From NCBI GenBank assembly GCA_002025645.1, contig CP018783.1, positions 2,728,001 to 2,792,000 on the forward strand: a DNA stretch of 64,000 nt, read 5' to 3'. This DNA is from Curtobacterium pusillum. GTDB taxonomy: Bacteria > Actinomycetota > Actinomycetes > Actinomycetales > Microbacteriaceae. Shown piece by piece: positions 8,384 to 15,585 of the stretch (the stretch's first letter is position 1; each line of letters starts with the position of its first letter). The notes under the pieces are model-generated. The model searched no databases. It had not been told where the DNA came from and was given only the letters and a program-made list of their open reading frames with translations. Made by a program: the position numbers and the translations under genes.

Positions 8384-10899
8384 GCCCGACCGCACGCAAG
8401 ACCGTGGTGCTGGTGGGGGACCGCCGCCTGGCGCTGACCAACGCCGACAAGGTGCTCTACCCCGAGACCGGCACGACCAAGGGCCGTGTGATCGAGTACT
8501 ACGAGCGGGTGGCGCCGTGGATGATCCCGCACGTGAAGGACCGTCCGGTGACCCGGAAGCGGTGGGCGAACGGCGTGGACGGCAAGGTGTTCTTCGAGAA
8601 GAACCTGCCGGACTCCGCTCCCGACTGGGTCCGGCACCACACCATCCACCACTCCGAGCACGACAACGAGTACCCGATCGTCGACGACCTGCCGACGCTG
8701 GTGTGGATGGCGCAGCAGGCCGCGCTCGAGCTGCACGTACCGCAGTGGCGGTTCGGCCCCCGTGGCGGCCAGCAGAACCCCGACCGGCTCGTGCTCGACC
8801 TCGACCCCGGCGACGGCGTCGGGCTGCCCGAGTGCGTCGAGGTGGCCGTCGCGGCTCGGGAGGTCCTGCACGGCATGGGGCTGGACCCCTACCCGGTGAC
8901 CTCCGGGTCGAAGGGCATCCACCTCTACGCCGCACTGGACGGCCGCGCGACCACGGCGCACGTCTCCGACGTGGCGCACGAGCTCGCGAAGGCGCTCGAG
9001 CAGGACATGCCGGACCTCGTGCTGTCGTCGATGAGCCGCGCCGAACGGACCGGCAAGGTCTTCGTCGACTGGTCGCAGAACAACGGCAACAAGACGACGA
9101 TCGCCCCGTACTCGCTGCGCGGCCGTGACCGGCCGACGGTCGCGGCGCCCCGCACCTGGAAGGAACTCGAGGAACGCGGGTTGGCCCAGCTCACGCTGGA
9201 CGAGATGCTGGAACGCCTGGAGGCACGGGGGGACTTCCTGCACCCGGTCGCGTCCGCCTCGTTGGCGGTCGGGCGCGACGACCACGGCCACTGGGACAGC
9301 GACCGGACCCAGCAGGCGAACGAAGCCGAACAACCGGGTCGTGACCGGCTGGCCGCCTACCGCGCGAAGCGCGACGCGTCCCGGACGCCGGAGCCCGTCC
9401 CCGAGGACGCGCCGACGGTGCGGAAGGACGGCACCCCGACGTTCGTGATCCAGGAGCACCACGCCACCCGGGACCACTACGACTTCCGCCTGGAGCACGA
9501 CGGCGTCCTCGTCAGCTGGGCACTCCCGAAGGGTGAGCCGACCGATCCGGGCAAGAACCACCTCGCCGTGCAGACCGAGGACCACCCGCTCGAGTACGGC
9601 GCCTTCGAGGGCACGATCCCGAAAGACGAGTACGGCGGCGGAACCGTCACGATCTGGGACGACGGCACGTACGAGCTCGAGAAGTGGCGCGAAGGCGAGG
9701 AGGTCATCGTCACCCTGCACGGTCGCACCGGCGGCGCTCGCCGCCTGGCGCTCCTGCACACCCGTGGCCGTGGTCGAGGCCGTGACGGCGACGAGAAGAA
9801 CTGGCTCATCCACCGCACGAAGGACCAGCCGGACCGCCTGGCCGACGGTGGCCGACCGGCGGAGCCGAGCCGCGCCTCCCGGCCCGGTCCTGCGCACGAC
9901 GGGCAGGGGCGCATCGACCGGGCCGCCGACTCGGAGACCGCGCCGGCGGACCGCCGGACCATGCAGGCCTCGCTCGCGAAGGGCGAGCCGACCCTCGACC
10001 CGGCGGACTGGGCGTTCGAGATGAAGTGGGACGGGATCCGCGCCCTCGCGACCGTCCGTGACGGCGCGGTCACACTCCGCAGCCGCAACGACAACGACCT
10101 GACGGTGCAGTACCCCGAGCTGCAGGAACTCGGCGACCGAGCCGGCGTGGACGGGGTGTTCGACGGGGAGATCGTGGCACTCGACGACCGGGGACGCCCC
10201 TCGTTCCAGCTGCTCCAGAACCGCATGGGGCTGACACGGAAGCGGGAGGTCGACGCCGCCCGCGAGACCACGCCCGTCCGCCTGCTGCTCTTCGACGTGC
10301 TCGAGGCCGACGGCCACGAGCTGACGCGGCTCGGGTACGACGCTCGGCGACAGGCCCTCGAGACCGTCGTCGAACCCGGCGGCGCGATCGACGTCCCGCC
10401 GGCGTACCAGGGGGACCTGGCACGCGCGATGTCCGACTCGGCCGAGCAGGGGCTCGAGGGGGTCGTCGCCAAGAAGCGGTCGTCGAAGTACGCCGAGGGC
10501 CGACGCTCGGAAGCATGGCTCAAGCTGAAGCACCACGCCACGCAGGAGGTGGTCGTCGGCGGGTGGAAGCCCGGCAGCGGCCGGCGGGCAGGTGGCGTCG
10601 GTTCCCTGCTGCTCGGGGTGCCGGGGCCCGACGGGCTGGAGTACATCGGGAAGGTCGGGACGGGCTTCCGCGACCGGGACCTCGACGAGATCGGCACCGT
10701 GCTCGATGCACTGGAGCGGAAGACCTCGCCGTTCGTCGACGTCCCACGACCCGATGCACGCGACGCGCACTGGGTCACGCCGAAGCGCGTCGGCGAGGTC
10801 GAGTTCGCCGAGTGGACGTCGGACGGTCGGCTCCGGCAGCCGTCCTGGCGCGGATGGCGGGTGGACAAGGACCCGTCGGACGTCGTCCGGGAGACCTGA
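8380..10899 (+). CDS. ligD: Multifunctional ATP-dependent DNA ligase LigD
   Basis: 839 residues with all three NHEJ activities in the mycobacterial order. The polymerase/primase domain (about 10-290) carries LVLDLDPGDG, with metal-binding Asp residues near 139-141. The 3'-phosphoesterase domain (about 350-490) opens IQEHHATRDHYDFRLEHDG with the His/Asp metal site. The ligase domain (about 530-830) has motif I EMKWDGIR, whose Lys near 549 is adenylated, and later EGVVAKKRSSKY. It fills, trims and seals ends held by Ku. Start GTG 8380 overlaps the SDR stop. A hairpin at 10940-10964 probably ends the transcript. Confidence 0.97.
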   Translation: MSPTARKTVVLVGDRRLALTNADKVLYPETGTTKGRVIEYYERVAPWMIPHVKDRPVTRKRWANGVDGKVFFEKNLPDSAPDWVRHHTIHHSEHDNEYPIVDDLPTLVWMAQQAALELHVPQWRFGPRGGQQNPDRLVLDLDPGDGVGLPECVEVAVAAREVLHGMGLDPYPVTSGSKGIHLYAALDGRATTAHVSDVAHELAKALEQDMPDLVLSSMSRAERTGKVFVDWSQNNGNKTTIAPYSLRGRDRPTVAAPRTWKELEERGLAQLTLDEMLERLEARGDFLHPVASASLAVGRDDHGHWDSDRTQQANEAEQPGRDRLAAYRAKRDASRTPEPVPEDAPTVRKDGTPTFVIQEHHATRDHYDFRLEHDGVLVSWALPKGEPTDPGKNHLAVQTEDHPLEYGAFEGTIPKDEYGGGTVTIWDDGTYELEKWREGEEVIVTLHGRTGGARRLALLHTRGRGRGRDGDEKNWLIHRTKDQPDRLADGGRPAEPSRASRPGPAHDGQGRIDRAADSETAPADRRTMQASLAKGEPTLDPADWAFEMKWDGIRALATVRDGAVTLRSRNDNDLTVQYPELQELGDRAGVDGVFDGEIVALDDRGRPSFQLLQNRMGLTRKREVDAARETTPVRLLLFDVLEADGHELTRLGYDARRQALETVVEPGGAIDVPPAYQGDLARAMSDSAEQGLEGVVAKKRSSKYAEGRRSEAWLKLKHHATQEVVVGGWKPGSGRRAGGVGSLLLGVPGPDGLEYIGKVGTGFRDRDLDEIGTVLDALERKTSPFVDVPRPDARDAHWVTPKRVGEVEFAEWTSDGRLRQPSWRGWRVDKDPSDVVRET

Positions 10900-10939
10900 G
10901 CATGCATCCGCATGGGGTCAGCCCGCGGCGAACTTCCGT

Positions 10940-10964
10940 CCCCCGTTCGACCCTCGACCGGGGG
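10940..10964 (+). terminator. Probable terminator after ligD
   Basis: CCCCCGTTCGA pairs with TCGACCGGGGG around a 3-base loop, with one mismatch in an 11-base stem, 40 bases after the ligD stop. No run of T follows, as is normal for high-GC actinobacteria. Confidence 0.55.
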
Positions 10965-11034
10965 ACGATTGCGCCCTGATCGCCTGGGATTCCGTCACGG
11001 GCTGTTACGTTCACCGGGACGAAAGGGCGCGAGC

Positions 11035-11187
11035 ATGAGCGCGAGCAAGTACCTGCCCCCGTTCACCGCGGAGGAACGAGTCACGGTCGCGGGGGACCGG
11101 TCAGCGAGGACACCGGTCGATCCGGGCGCGCTGTCGGAGTCCGAGGTCACGTACGCGGACTTCCTCGGCGACGAGGTCGACGAGTAG
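11035..11187 (+). CDS. Small hypothetical protein (50 residues)
   Basis: An ATG at 11035 follows GAAAGGG at suitable spacing and opens 50 codons encoding a polar, mostly acidic protein beginning M-S-A-S-K-Y-L-P-P-F-T-A-E-E-R and ending D-E-V-D-E. No known domain is recognised. A longer frame extends upstream but its composition looks non-coding. Isolated between ligD and the ECF sigma gene. Confidence 0.5.
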   Translation: MSASKYLPPFTAEERVTVAGDRSARTPVDPGALSESEVTYADFLGDEVDE

Positions 11188-11415
11188 CAGAACGCCCGAC
11201 TGTGGGGGAAGGCGACCCGTGCGCCGGATCAGGGAACGCACGGGCCGCCGTCGAAGCGCCGTGACCGACCGTTCAGGGATGGCCGGCCACGACGCGCTTT
11301 CGTACCAGGCGCGCGGAGCACACCTGGTAGGCACGTATGTATGACGTGACCAACGCACCGTTCGTCACGTCCCATCCCGAAATGCCCGATCCGAACCAGC
11401 ACCGAGGAGTCGATC
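11188..11415. promoter_or_regulatory. Leader region of the ECF sigma gene
   Basis: No gene is supported here. GACGTGAC at 11343-11350 and GTCACGTC at 11364-11371 form an 8-base inverted repeat with 13 bases between, close upstream of the sigma gene, and could bind a regulator. GAGGAG at 11404-11409 is a good ribosome-binding site for the CTG start at 11416. Confidence 0.35.
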
Positions 11416-11973
11416 CTGAGCGACGCTGACGCCCTGGCGTCCCTGTCGGACGCCTCCCTGGTCGAACGCAGCGCGGACGGCGACACCGTCGCGTTCGCTG
11501 TGCTCATCCGCCGGTACGGTCCGTACATGCGTGCCTACGCCGCACGGATCCTCGGGCACGGCGACGGCGAGGCCGACGACGCCGTGCAGGAGGCAGCGCT
11601 GCAGGCGTGGCAGCGCATCGACCGGGTCGACGACCCCGACCGGGTGCGGAACTGGCTGTTCCGGATCGCCGCGAACAAGGCGCTCGACCGCCTCCGGCGT
11701 CGGCACCCCCACCTCGACCTGGAGGCAGTGGCCGAGTCCGTCGACGACCGTCCGGTCGACGACGTGGTGAGCGCTCGGCTGCAGGTCCAGGAACTCGCGC
11801 GTATCGTGCAGGCTCTCCCGGACGGCCCGCGCGCGGTCTGGGTGATGCGGGAGATCGGTGGGGCGTCCTACGCCGAGATCGCCGAGGCGACGGGGATGCC
11901 GCAGGCGACGGTTCGCGGTGTGCTCGCTCGGACACGGCGTCGTGTCCTCGAACAGATGGAGGGGTGGCGATGA
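11416..11973 (+). CDS. ECF-type RNA polymerase sigma factor, likely CTG start
   Basis: 185 residues if started at CTG 11416. Region 2 (about 30-95) includes ARILGHGDGEADDAVQEAAL and VRNWLFRIAANKALDRLRRR. Region 4 (about 125-180) has LPDGPRAVWVMREIGG and the helix-turn-helix ASYAEIAEATGMPQATVRG. No ATG, GTG or TTG exists in frame between a stop at 11347 and ATG 11500, and ATG 11500 would delete the start of region 2. CTG 11416 follows GAGGAG by six bases and gives an N terminus of normal appearance (S-D-A-D-A-L-A-S-L-S-D). The next gene overlaps by ATGA. Targets are unknown. Confidence 0.85.
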   Translation: MSDADALASLSDASLVERSADGDTVAFAVLIRRYGPYMRAYAARILGHGDGEADDAVQEAALQAWQRIDRVDDPDRVRNWLFRIAANKALDRLRRRHPHLDLEAVAESVDDRPVDDVVSARLQVQELARIVQALPDGPRAVWVMREIGGASYAEIAEATGMPQATVRGVLARTRRRVLEQMEGWR

Positions 11974-12530
11974 CCGACGACGAACGCTTCGGCGCCTTCA
12001 CCCTCGAAGAGCTGTCCGACTACCTCGACTCGCACCGGACTCCCGTCCGCCCGGACATCGAGGACGACCCCGAGGCCGCGGCTGCTCTCGGCCGGCTCGA
12101 CCTGCTCCGGACCGCGTCGCGGGACCTGCTCGACGCCGAGGCCGTCGGCGCGGACGACGGCTGGATCGCGAGCGTGCTCACGTCCATCCGGACCACGGCG
12201 CACGCTGGGCGGGACATCCCGGTGCCGGACGACGACCCCGCTTCGACACTCGTCGTGACCGAGGGCGCACTGCGGGCACTCGTCCGGGCACTCGGCGACG
12301 ACGTCCCTGGCGTGACCGTCCGGCGGACCCGCTTCACCGGCGACGTCGAGGTGCCGGGCGGCCAGGTCGATGTCGAGGTGTCGATCGCGGTGACCGCCGA
12401 CGGGCCGGTGCACCTGCGCGCCGAGGCCCTCCGGGAACTCGTGGCCGCGGCCTTCTCCGCGCACGCTCCCTTCACGGTGCGCTCGCTCACCGTCCGGGTG
12501 GCGGACCTGATCGACGGAGGACGACCATGA
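11970..12530 (+). CDS. Asp23/Gls24-like protein, sigma-factor partner
   Basis: 186 residues, no membrane helix. The N-terminal part (about 1-75) is acidic and helical and could contact the sigma factor. The C-terminal half (about 90-180), with L-V-V-T-E-G-A-L-R-A-L-V-R and a beta-rich stretch ending in V-R-S-L-T-V-R-V-A-D-L, resembles the Asp23/Gls24 envelope-stress fold. Coupled by 4-base overlaps both to the sigma gene before it and to the next gene. A role as regulator of the sigma factor is inference from position. Confidence 0.65.
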   Translation: MTDDERFGAFTLEELSDYLDSHRTPVRPDIEDDPEAAAALGRLDLLRTASRDLLDAEAVGADDGWIASVLTSIRTTAHAGRDIPVPDDDPASTLVVTEGALRALVRALGDDVPGVTVRRTRFTGDVEVPGGQVDVEVSIAVTADGPVHLRAEALRELVAAAFSAHAPFTVRSLTVRVADLIDGGRP

Positions 12531-12856
12531 GCGACGACGTGCGGAGTGTCTCGCGCGGACTGACCGAGGTCGTGCTCGGGGTTCCCGGCGTGCGGTCGGT
12601 CGTGCCGCCGGGGCCGAAGCTCGCCACACTCGTGCGGGACCTCCGCTCGGTGCTGGACCTGCCCCGTGACGGCGGAGCGGTGCTCGTGCAGGACCGGGCG
12701 GACGGCGCCCGGATCCGGGTGGTCGTGACCACCGACCGCCGTGCACCCACGATCGCGCTCGTCCGCGCCGTGCGGGATGCCGTCGTCGCGGCCGCTGCTG
12801 ATGCGTTGGGCCGGCGTCCGGCTGACGTCACCGTGCGCGTCGTCGAGATCGACTGA
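12527..12856 (+). CDS. Small Asp23-like protein
   Basis: 109 residues, no signal or membrane segment. It begins with V-S-R-G-L-T-E-V-V-L-G-V-P-G-V-R-S-V and ends with V-T-V-R-V-V-E-I-D, a pattern resembling a shortened Asp23/Gls24 module like that of the preceding protein. Overlaps the upstream gene by ATGA, making a sigma-Asp23-Asp23 operon, an arrangement also known in other actinobacteria. The function is not known. Confidence 0.6.
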   Translation: MSDDVRSVSRGLTEVVLGVPGVRSVVPPGPKLATLVRDLRSVLDLPRDGGAVLVQDRADGARIRVVVTTDRRAPTIALVRAVRDAVVAAAADALGRRPADVTVRVVEID

Positions 12857-12894
12857 CGAAGCCGGGCGCGGTCAGTCGGCCGGCAGGAGTGCGG

Positions 12895-13071
12895 TCAGGC
12901 CGCCGGCGCGGGGCCGTCGGTCGGCTCGGCGTCATCGGGGACCGGCAGGCCCTCGTCGATGAGTTCGTCCTCCTCGGGCTCGACCACCTCTGCGGCTGCG
13001 GCCTTCGCTTCGTCGATGGACTCCTGCGAACGGCGGAGCAGGTCGTCGTCGTGTGCTGCGTGGTCGGTCAT
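12895..13071 (-). CDS. Small acidic protein (58 residues)
   Basis: ATG 13071 opens 58 codons: an N-terminal M-T-D-H-A-A-H-D-D-D-L-L-R-R-S-Q-E-S-I, a helical Ala/Glu stretch, then an acidic Pro-rich tail ending P-A-P-A-A. No domain recognised; the composition suggests a soluble, partly disordered protein. Lies downstream of the TIM-barrel gene on the same strand with an 11-base gap, so probably co-transcribed. Confidence 0.6.
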   Translation of the reverse strand: MTDHAAHDDDLLRRSQESIDEAKAAAAEVVEPEEDELIDEGLPVPDDAEPTDGPAPAA

Positions 13072-13081
13072 GCGGCCGAGG

Positions 13082-14044
13082 CTACGCGGGCGTCCCTGTG
13101 TCGGCATCGCGCCGCGGGCTGGTGTGCGGTCGTGCCGTCGGCGGCTCGAAGTCGACGGCTGAGGTCGGAGCGGGTGTGGTCGGCATCGCCGGTGCAGCGG
13201 GCGTGCCGTACGCATCCGCGGCGTCGAGCACCGCGCGGGTGGCCGCAGCGGCGGTGCGGAGGGCGTCCCCGAGCGGCATCGCACGGTGTGCCGCCGTCCG
13301 GACCTCGACGCCCCAGGGCTCGTCGTACCCGAGGTCGCGCACGGTCCGGATGAACCCGGGGATGTCCCACGCGCCGGCACCCGGGAGGTGCCGCGCCTCG
13401 CGGGACTCCTCGGCGAGCGTCATGCCCGCCGGGGTGTGCAGCAACCCGTCGCTCAGTTCGACCGCCGCGAGCGTCGCCGGAGCGACACCCTGCCGGATGG
13501 ACGCGAGCGTCGAGCCGCCCCGCAGTGCGTGCATCGCGTCGACGAGGAGTCCGCCGTTCGGGTGCCCGGCCGCAGCGACGAACCGGGAGGCCCGCTCCAC
13601 CGTCGGCAGGTTCGACCACGGCTCCGGTTCGAGGACGAGCTGTGCGCCGACCTTCGCGGCCTGACCGGCGAGTTCGTTCCAGTCGTCGATCATCGCGGTG
13701 GGCGAGGTGCCCGGGAGCGTGGTGTCGGCGCGGACGACGACCTGCCAGGCGCTCAGGGTCGCAGCAGCCTCGAGCACGACTCCGCGGTCGGCGTCCTGCT
13801 CGGCAGTGCGCCCCGAGCAGGTCCACCACTGTTCGAGCGGTCCGAGCTGGACCCAGACGATGCCGGCGCCGTCGAGGATCCGACGGAGTTCGGCGAACCC
13901 GGTGGTCGCCCGCACCTCGTGCAGGTCACCGAGCGTGAGCGAGAGTCCTGCGAACCCGGCGGCACCGACGGCGCTGATGCGCTCCGCGATCGGCTCGGTG
14001 CCCGCCCATGTCCAGGACGTCGCGAGCAGGTCGTGTTCCAGCAC
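13082..14044 (-). CDS. Sugar phosphate isomerase/epimerase (xylose isomerase-like TIM barrel)
   Basis: 320 residues. The AP-endonuclease-2/xylose-isomerase fold is suggested by metal-ligand segments at strand ends: LVLEPEPWS, GLLVDAMHALRGG and WGVEVRT. GTG 14044 is chosen because GGAGGT precedes it by six bases; the frame is open a little further upstream without a better site. A Pro/Thr-rich tail of about 40 residues follows the barrel. Downstream of a fumarylacetoacetase-type gene on the same strand, so possibly part of an aromatic or sugar-acid catabolic unit; the substrate is unknown. Confidence 0.82.
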   Translation of the reverse strand: MLEHDLLATSWTWAGTEPIAERISAVGAAGFAGLSLTLGDLHEVRATTGFAELRRILDGAGIVWVQLGPLEQWWTCSGRTAEQDADRGVVLEAAATLSAWQVVVRADTTLPGTSPTAMIDDWNELAGQAAKVGAQLVLEPEPWSNLPTVERASRFVAAAGHPNGGLLVDAMHALRGGSTLASIRQGVAPATLAAVELSDGLLHTPAGMTLAEESREARHLPGAGAWDIPGFIRTVRDLGYDEPWGVEVRTAAHRAMPLGDALRTAAAATRAVLDAADAYGTPAAPAMPTTPAPTSAVDFEPPTARPHTSPRRDADTGTPA

Positions 14045-14203
14045 GGCGTCACCTCCGTTGTTCGGACACGCTCGACGCCCCGTCACGAACGACGTGTCCC
14101 GTGTGTGGAGACGCCGCGCACCCCGCAGCAGCGTCGAGACATTGCTACTCGCCGGTGCTGCGAGCGTTCCCAGGCCCCCGACACACCCACGAAACGGCTC
14201 TTC

Positions 14204-14230
14204 GGAGCGGAGCGGAGCGGTGCGGTGCGG
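14204..14230. repeat. Pentamer repeat GGAGC/GGTGC
   Basis: Three GGAGC and two GGTGC units in tandem end next to the stop codon of the fumarylacetoacetase-type gene. Short tandem units like this can slip, but here they are outside the coding frame. The remaining bases of 14045-14230 show nothing else I can support. Confidence 0.5.
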
Positions 14231-14914
14231 TCAGACGATGCGGGTGCGGACCGACCCGATGCCGGCGATCGAGCCCTGCAGGACGTCACCGCGTTCCAGG
14301 ACCCCGACCCCCTCGGGAGTCCCGGTCATCAGCAGGTCCCCCGGAGCGAGCGCCACGAAGCGGGAGAGCTCGGCGACCGTCTCGGCCACCGACCAGATCT
14401 GGTCGGCGAGGTCGCCGGACTGCCGGAGCTCGCCGTTCACCCGGAGGTCGATCGACCCCGCAGTGGGGTCGACGTCCGACGCCGGAACGAGGACGCCGAC
14501 CGGGGCCGACGCATCGAACCCCTTTGCGGTGTCCCACGGCCGTCCGAGCCGCTTCGCCTCGGCCTGGAGGTCGCGTCGCGTCAGGTCGAGGCCGACGGTG
14601 TAGCCCCACACGTGCCCGAGCGCGTCCTCGACGGCGATGTCCTCGCCGCCTGTGCCGATCGCCACGACGAGCTCGACCTCCTGCTCGAGCCGTGCCGTCA
14701 CGCTCGGGTACGGGGTGTCGGCACCGTCGACCACGACCGCGTCGGCCGGCTTCGTGAAGAAGAACGGCGGCTCGCGGTCCGGGTCGTGCCCCATCTCCCT
14801 CGCGTGTGCCGCGTAGTTCCGTCCGACGCAGAACACCCGTCGTACCGGGAACCGCGCACCGGTCGAGGTCGGGACGGTCGGGAGGGCGGGTGCCGGGATG
14901 ACGAGGTCGCTCAC
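14231..14914 (-). CDS. Fumarylacetoacetate hydrolase family protein
   Basis: 227 residues, the size of single-domain fumarylpyruvate/acylpyruvate hydrolases. R-V-F-C-V-G-R-N-Y-A-A-H-A-R-E-M-G opens the catalytic core near residues 26-42. The metal-binding acids follow in LEQEVELVVAIG and the segment W-G-Y-T-V-G-L-D-L-T-R-R-D-L-Q. LLMTGTPEGVG near the end is the usual substrate loop. Members cleave C-C bonds of beta-diketo acids from aromatic degradation. Start GTG 14914 is preferred over TTG 14938 because its product aligns with family length. No aromatic-pathway neighbours, so the substrate is open. Confidence 0.87.
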   Translation of the reverse strand: MSDLVIPAPALPTVPTSTGARFPVRRVFCVGRNYAAHAREMGHDPDREPPFFFTKPADAVVVDGADTPYPSVTARLEQEVELVVAIGTGGEDIAVEDALGHVWGYTVGLDLTRRDLQAEAKRLGRPWDTAKGFDASAPVGVLVPASDVDPTAGSIDLRVNGELRQSGDLADQIWSVAETVAELSRFVALAPGDLLMTGTPEGVGVLERGDVLQGSIAGIGSVRTRIV

Positions 14915-14947
14915 CGGTCCAGCGTGGCACTCCGGCAAGACTGCCGC

Positions 14948-15163
14948 TCAGCCCTCGCTGATCGAGGCTTCCCACCGCAGCTTCCGCGCCCGCGCCCGTT
15001 CCTCGCGTTCCCGCCACTCGATCCGAGCTCGTCGCAGTCGCTCGTCGTCGCCGCGAGCACGGGCGAGCGGACCGTAGTGGGTGCTCGCGAGGAGCCGGGG
15101 TACGGCCGCCTCCATCCCGTCCAGCCACTGCTTGAACTCGGTGTCACTCATCGTCGAGATCAT
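14948..15163 (-). CDS. Small basic helical protein (71 residues)
   Basis: ATG 15163 is preceded by GGAGGAGGCG at good spacing. The product is helical, with an Arg/Glu-rich second half (R-L-R-R-A-R-I-E-W-R-E-R-E-E-R-A-R) that may form a coiled coil. No known domain. It overlaps the end of the upstream membrane-protein gene by 20 bases, so the two are translated together. Confidence 0.65.
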   Translation of the reverse strand: MISTMSDTEFKQWLDGMEAAVPRLLASTHYGPLARARGDDERLRRARIEWREREERARARKLRWEASISEG

Positions 15164-15488
15164 GTCGATCCGCCTCCTCCGTTCGATCTGGGTCTCGGAC
15201 CGTCAAGGTCTGGTCGACCCTTGCGAAGACCCAGGTGTCGTCCTCGGTCGTCCAGTCACGCGTCACCAGCGCCGTGGCCATGATCGCCGCGGCACGCCGC
15301 ATGGACGAGTCGTTCGAGGTCGCCCGCTCGGCAACCCATGACCAACGCTGCCACCACATGTCGCGGTGCCCCAAGAACTCTGTATTCCTTCGCCCGGCTC
15401 TGCCGTCCATGACGCTCGCGATCAGCGCACCGACCGCGACGAACGCGCTCGAGACCGACACGATTGCACTGATCACTCCGACTTCCAT
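15144..15488 (-). CDS. Small single-pass membrane protein (114 residues)
   Basis: From ATG 15488 the product has one membrane helix near residues 3-25, then a charged, Trp-containing cytoplasmic or exterior part (MWWQRWSWVAERA near 40-52). No family recognised. Base composition is a little less GC-extreme than its neighbours. Overlaps the next small gene by 20 bases. The frame is open upstream of ATG 15488, but that part lies over a dispersed repeat and looks non-coding. Confidence 0.6.
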   Translation of the reverse strand: MEVGVISAIVSVSSAFVAVGALIASVMDGRAGRRNTEFLGHRDMWWQRWSWVAERATSNDSSMRRAAAIMATALVTRDWTTEDDTWVFARVDQTLTVRDPDRTEEADRHDLDDE

Positions 15489-15550
15489 GCAGACCACCGT
15501 GACGCCCGAGGACCGGCCACGCGCACTGCGCGACCGGTCCTGTGGAGGGT

Positions 15551-15563
15551 GATCCGTGCCTCC
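15551..15563 (-). repeat. Dispersed GCCTGGAGGC repeat, divergent copy
   Basis: GATCCGTGCCTCC, preceded by GGT, matches the extended consensus found at 3508-3523 but has lost the final CAG (CCG instead). It lies between the small membrane-protein gene and phosphoketolase. Confidence 0.45.
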
Positions 15564-15585
15564 CGTCTGTGGAGGACCGGCGACG

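Noticed and set aside
10912..11034. Longer N terminus for the small ORF ending at 11187
   Set aside because: The extension is Arg/Gly/Pro-rich, overlaps the ligD terminator, and has no ribosome-binding site, whereas ATG 11035 has GAAAGGG.
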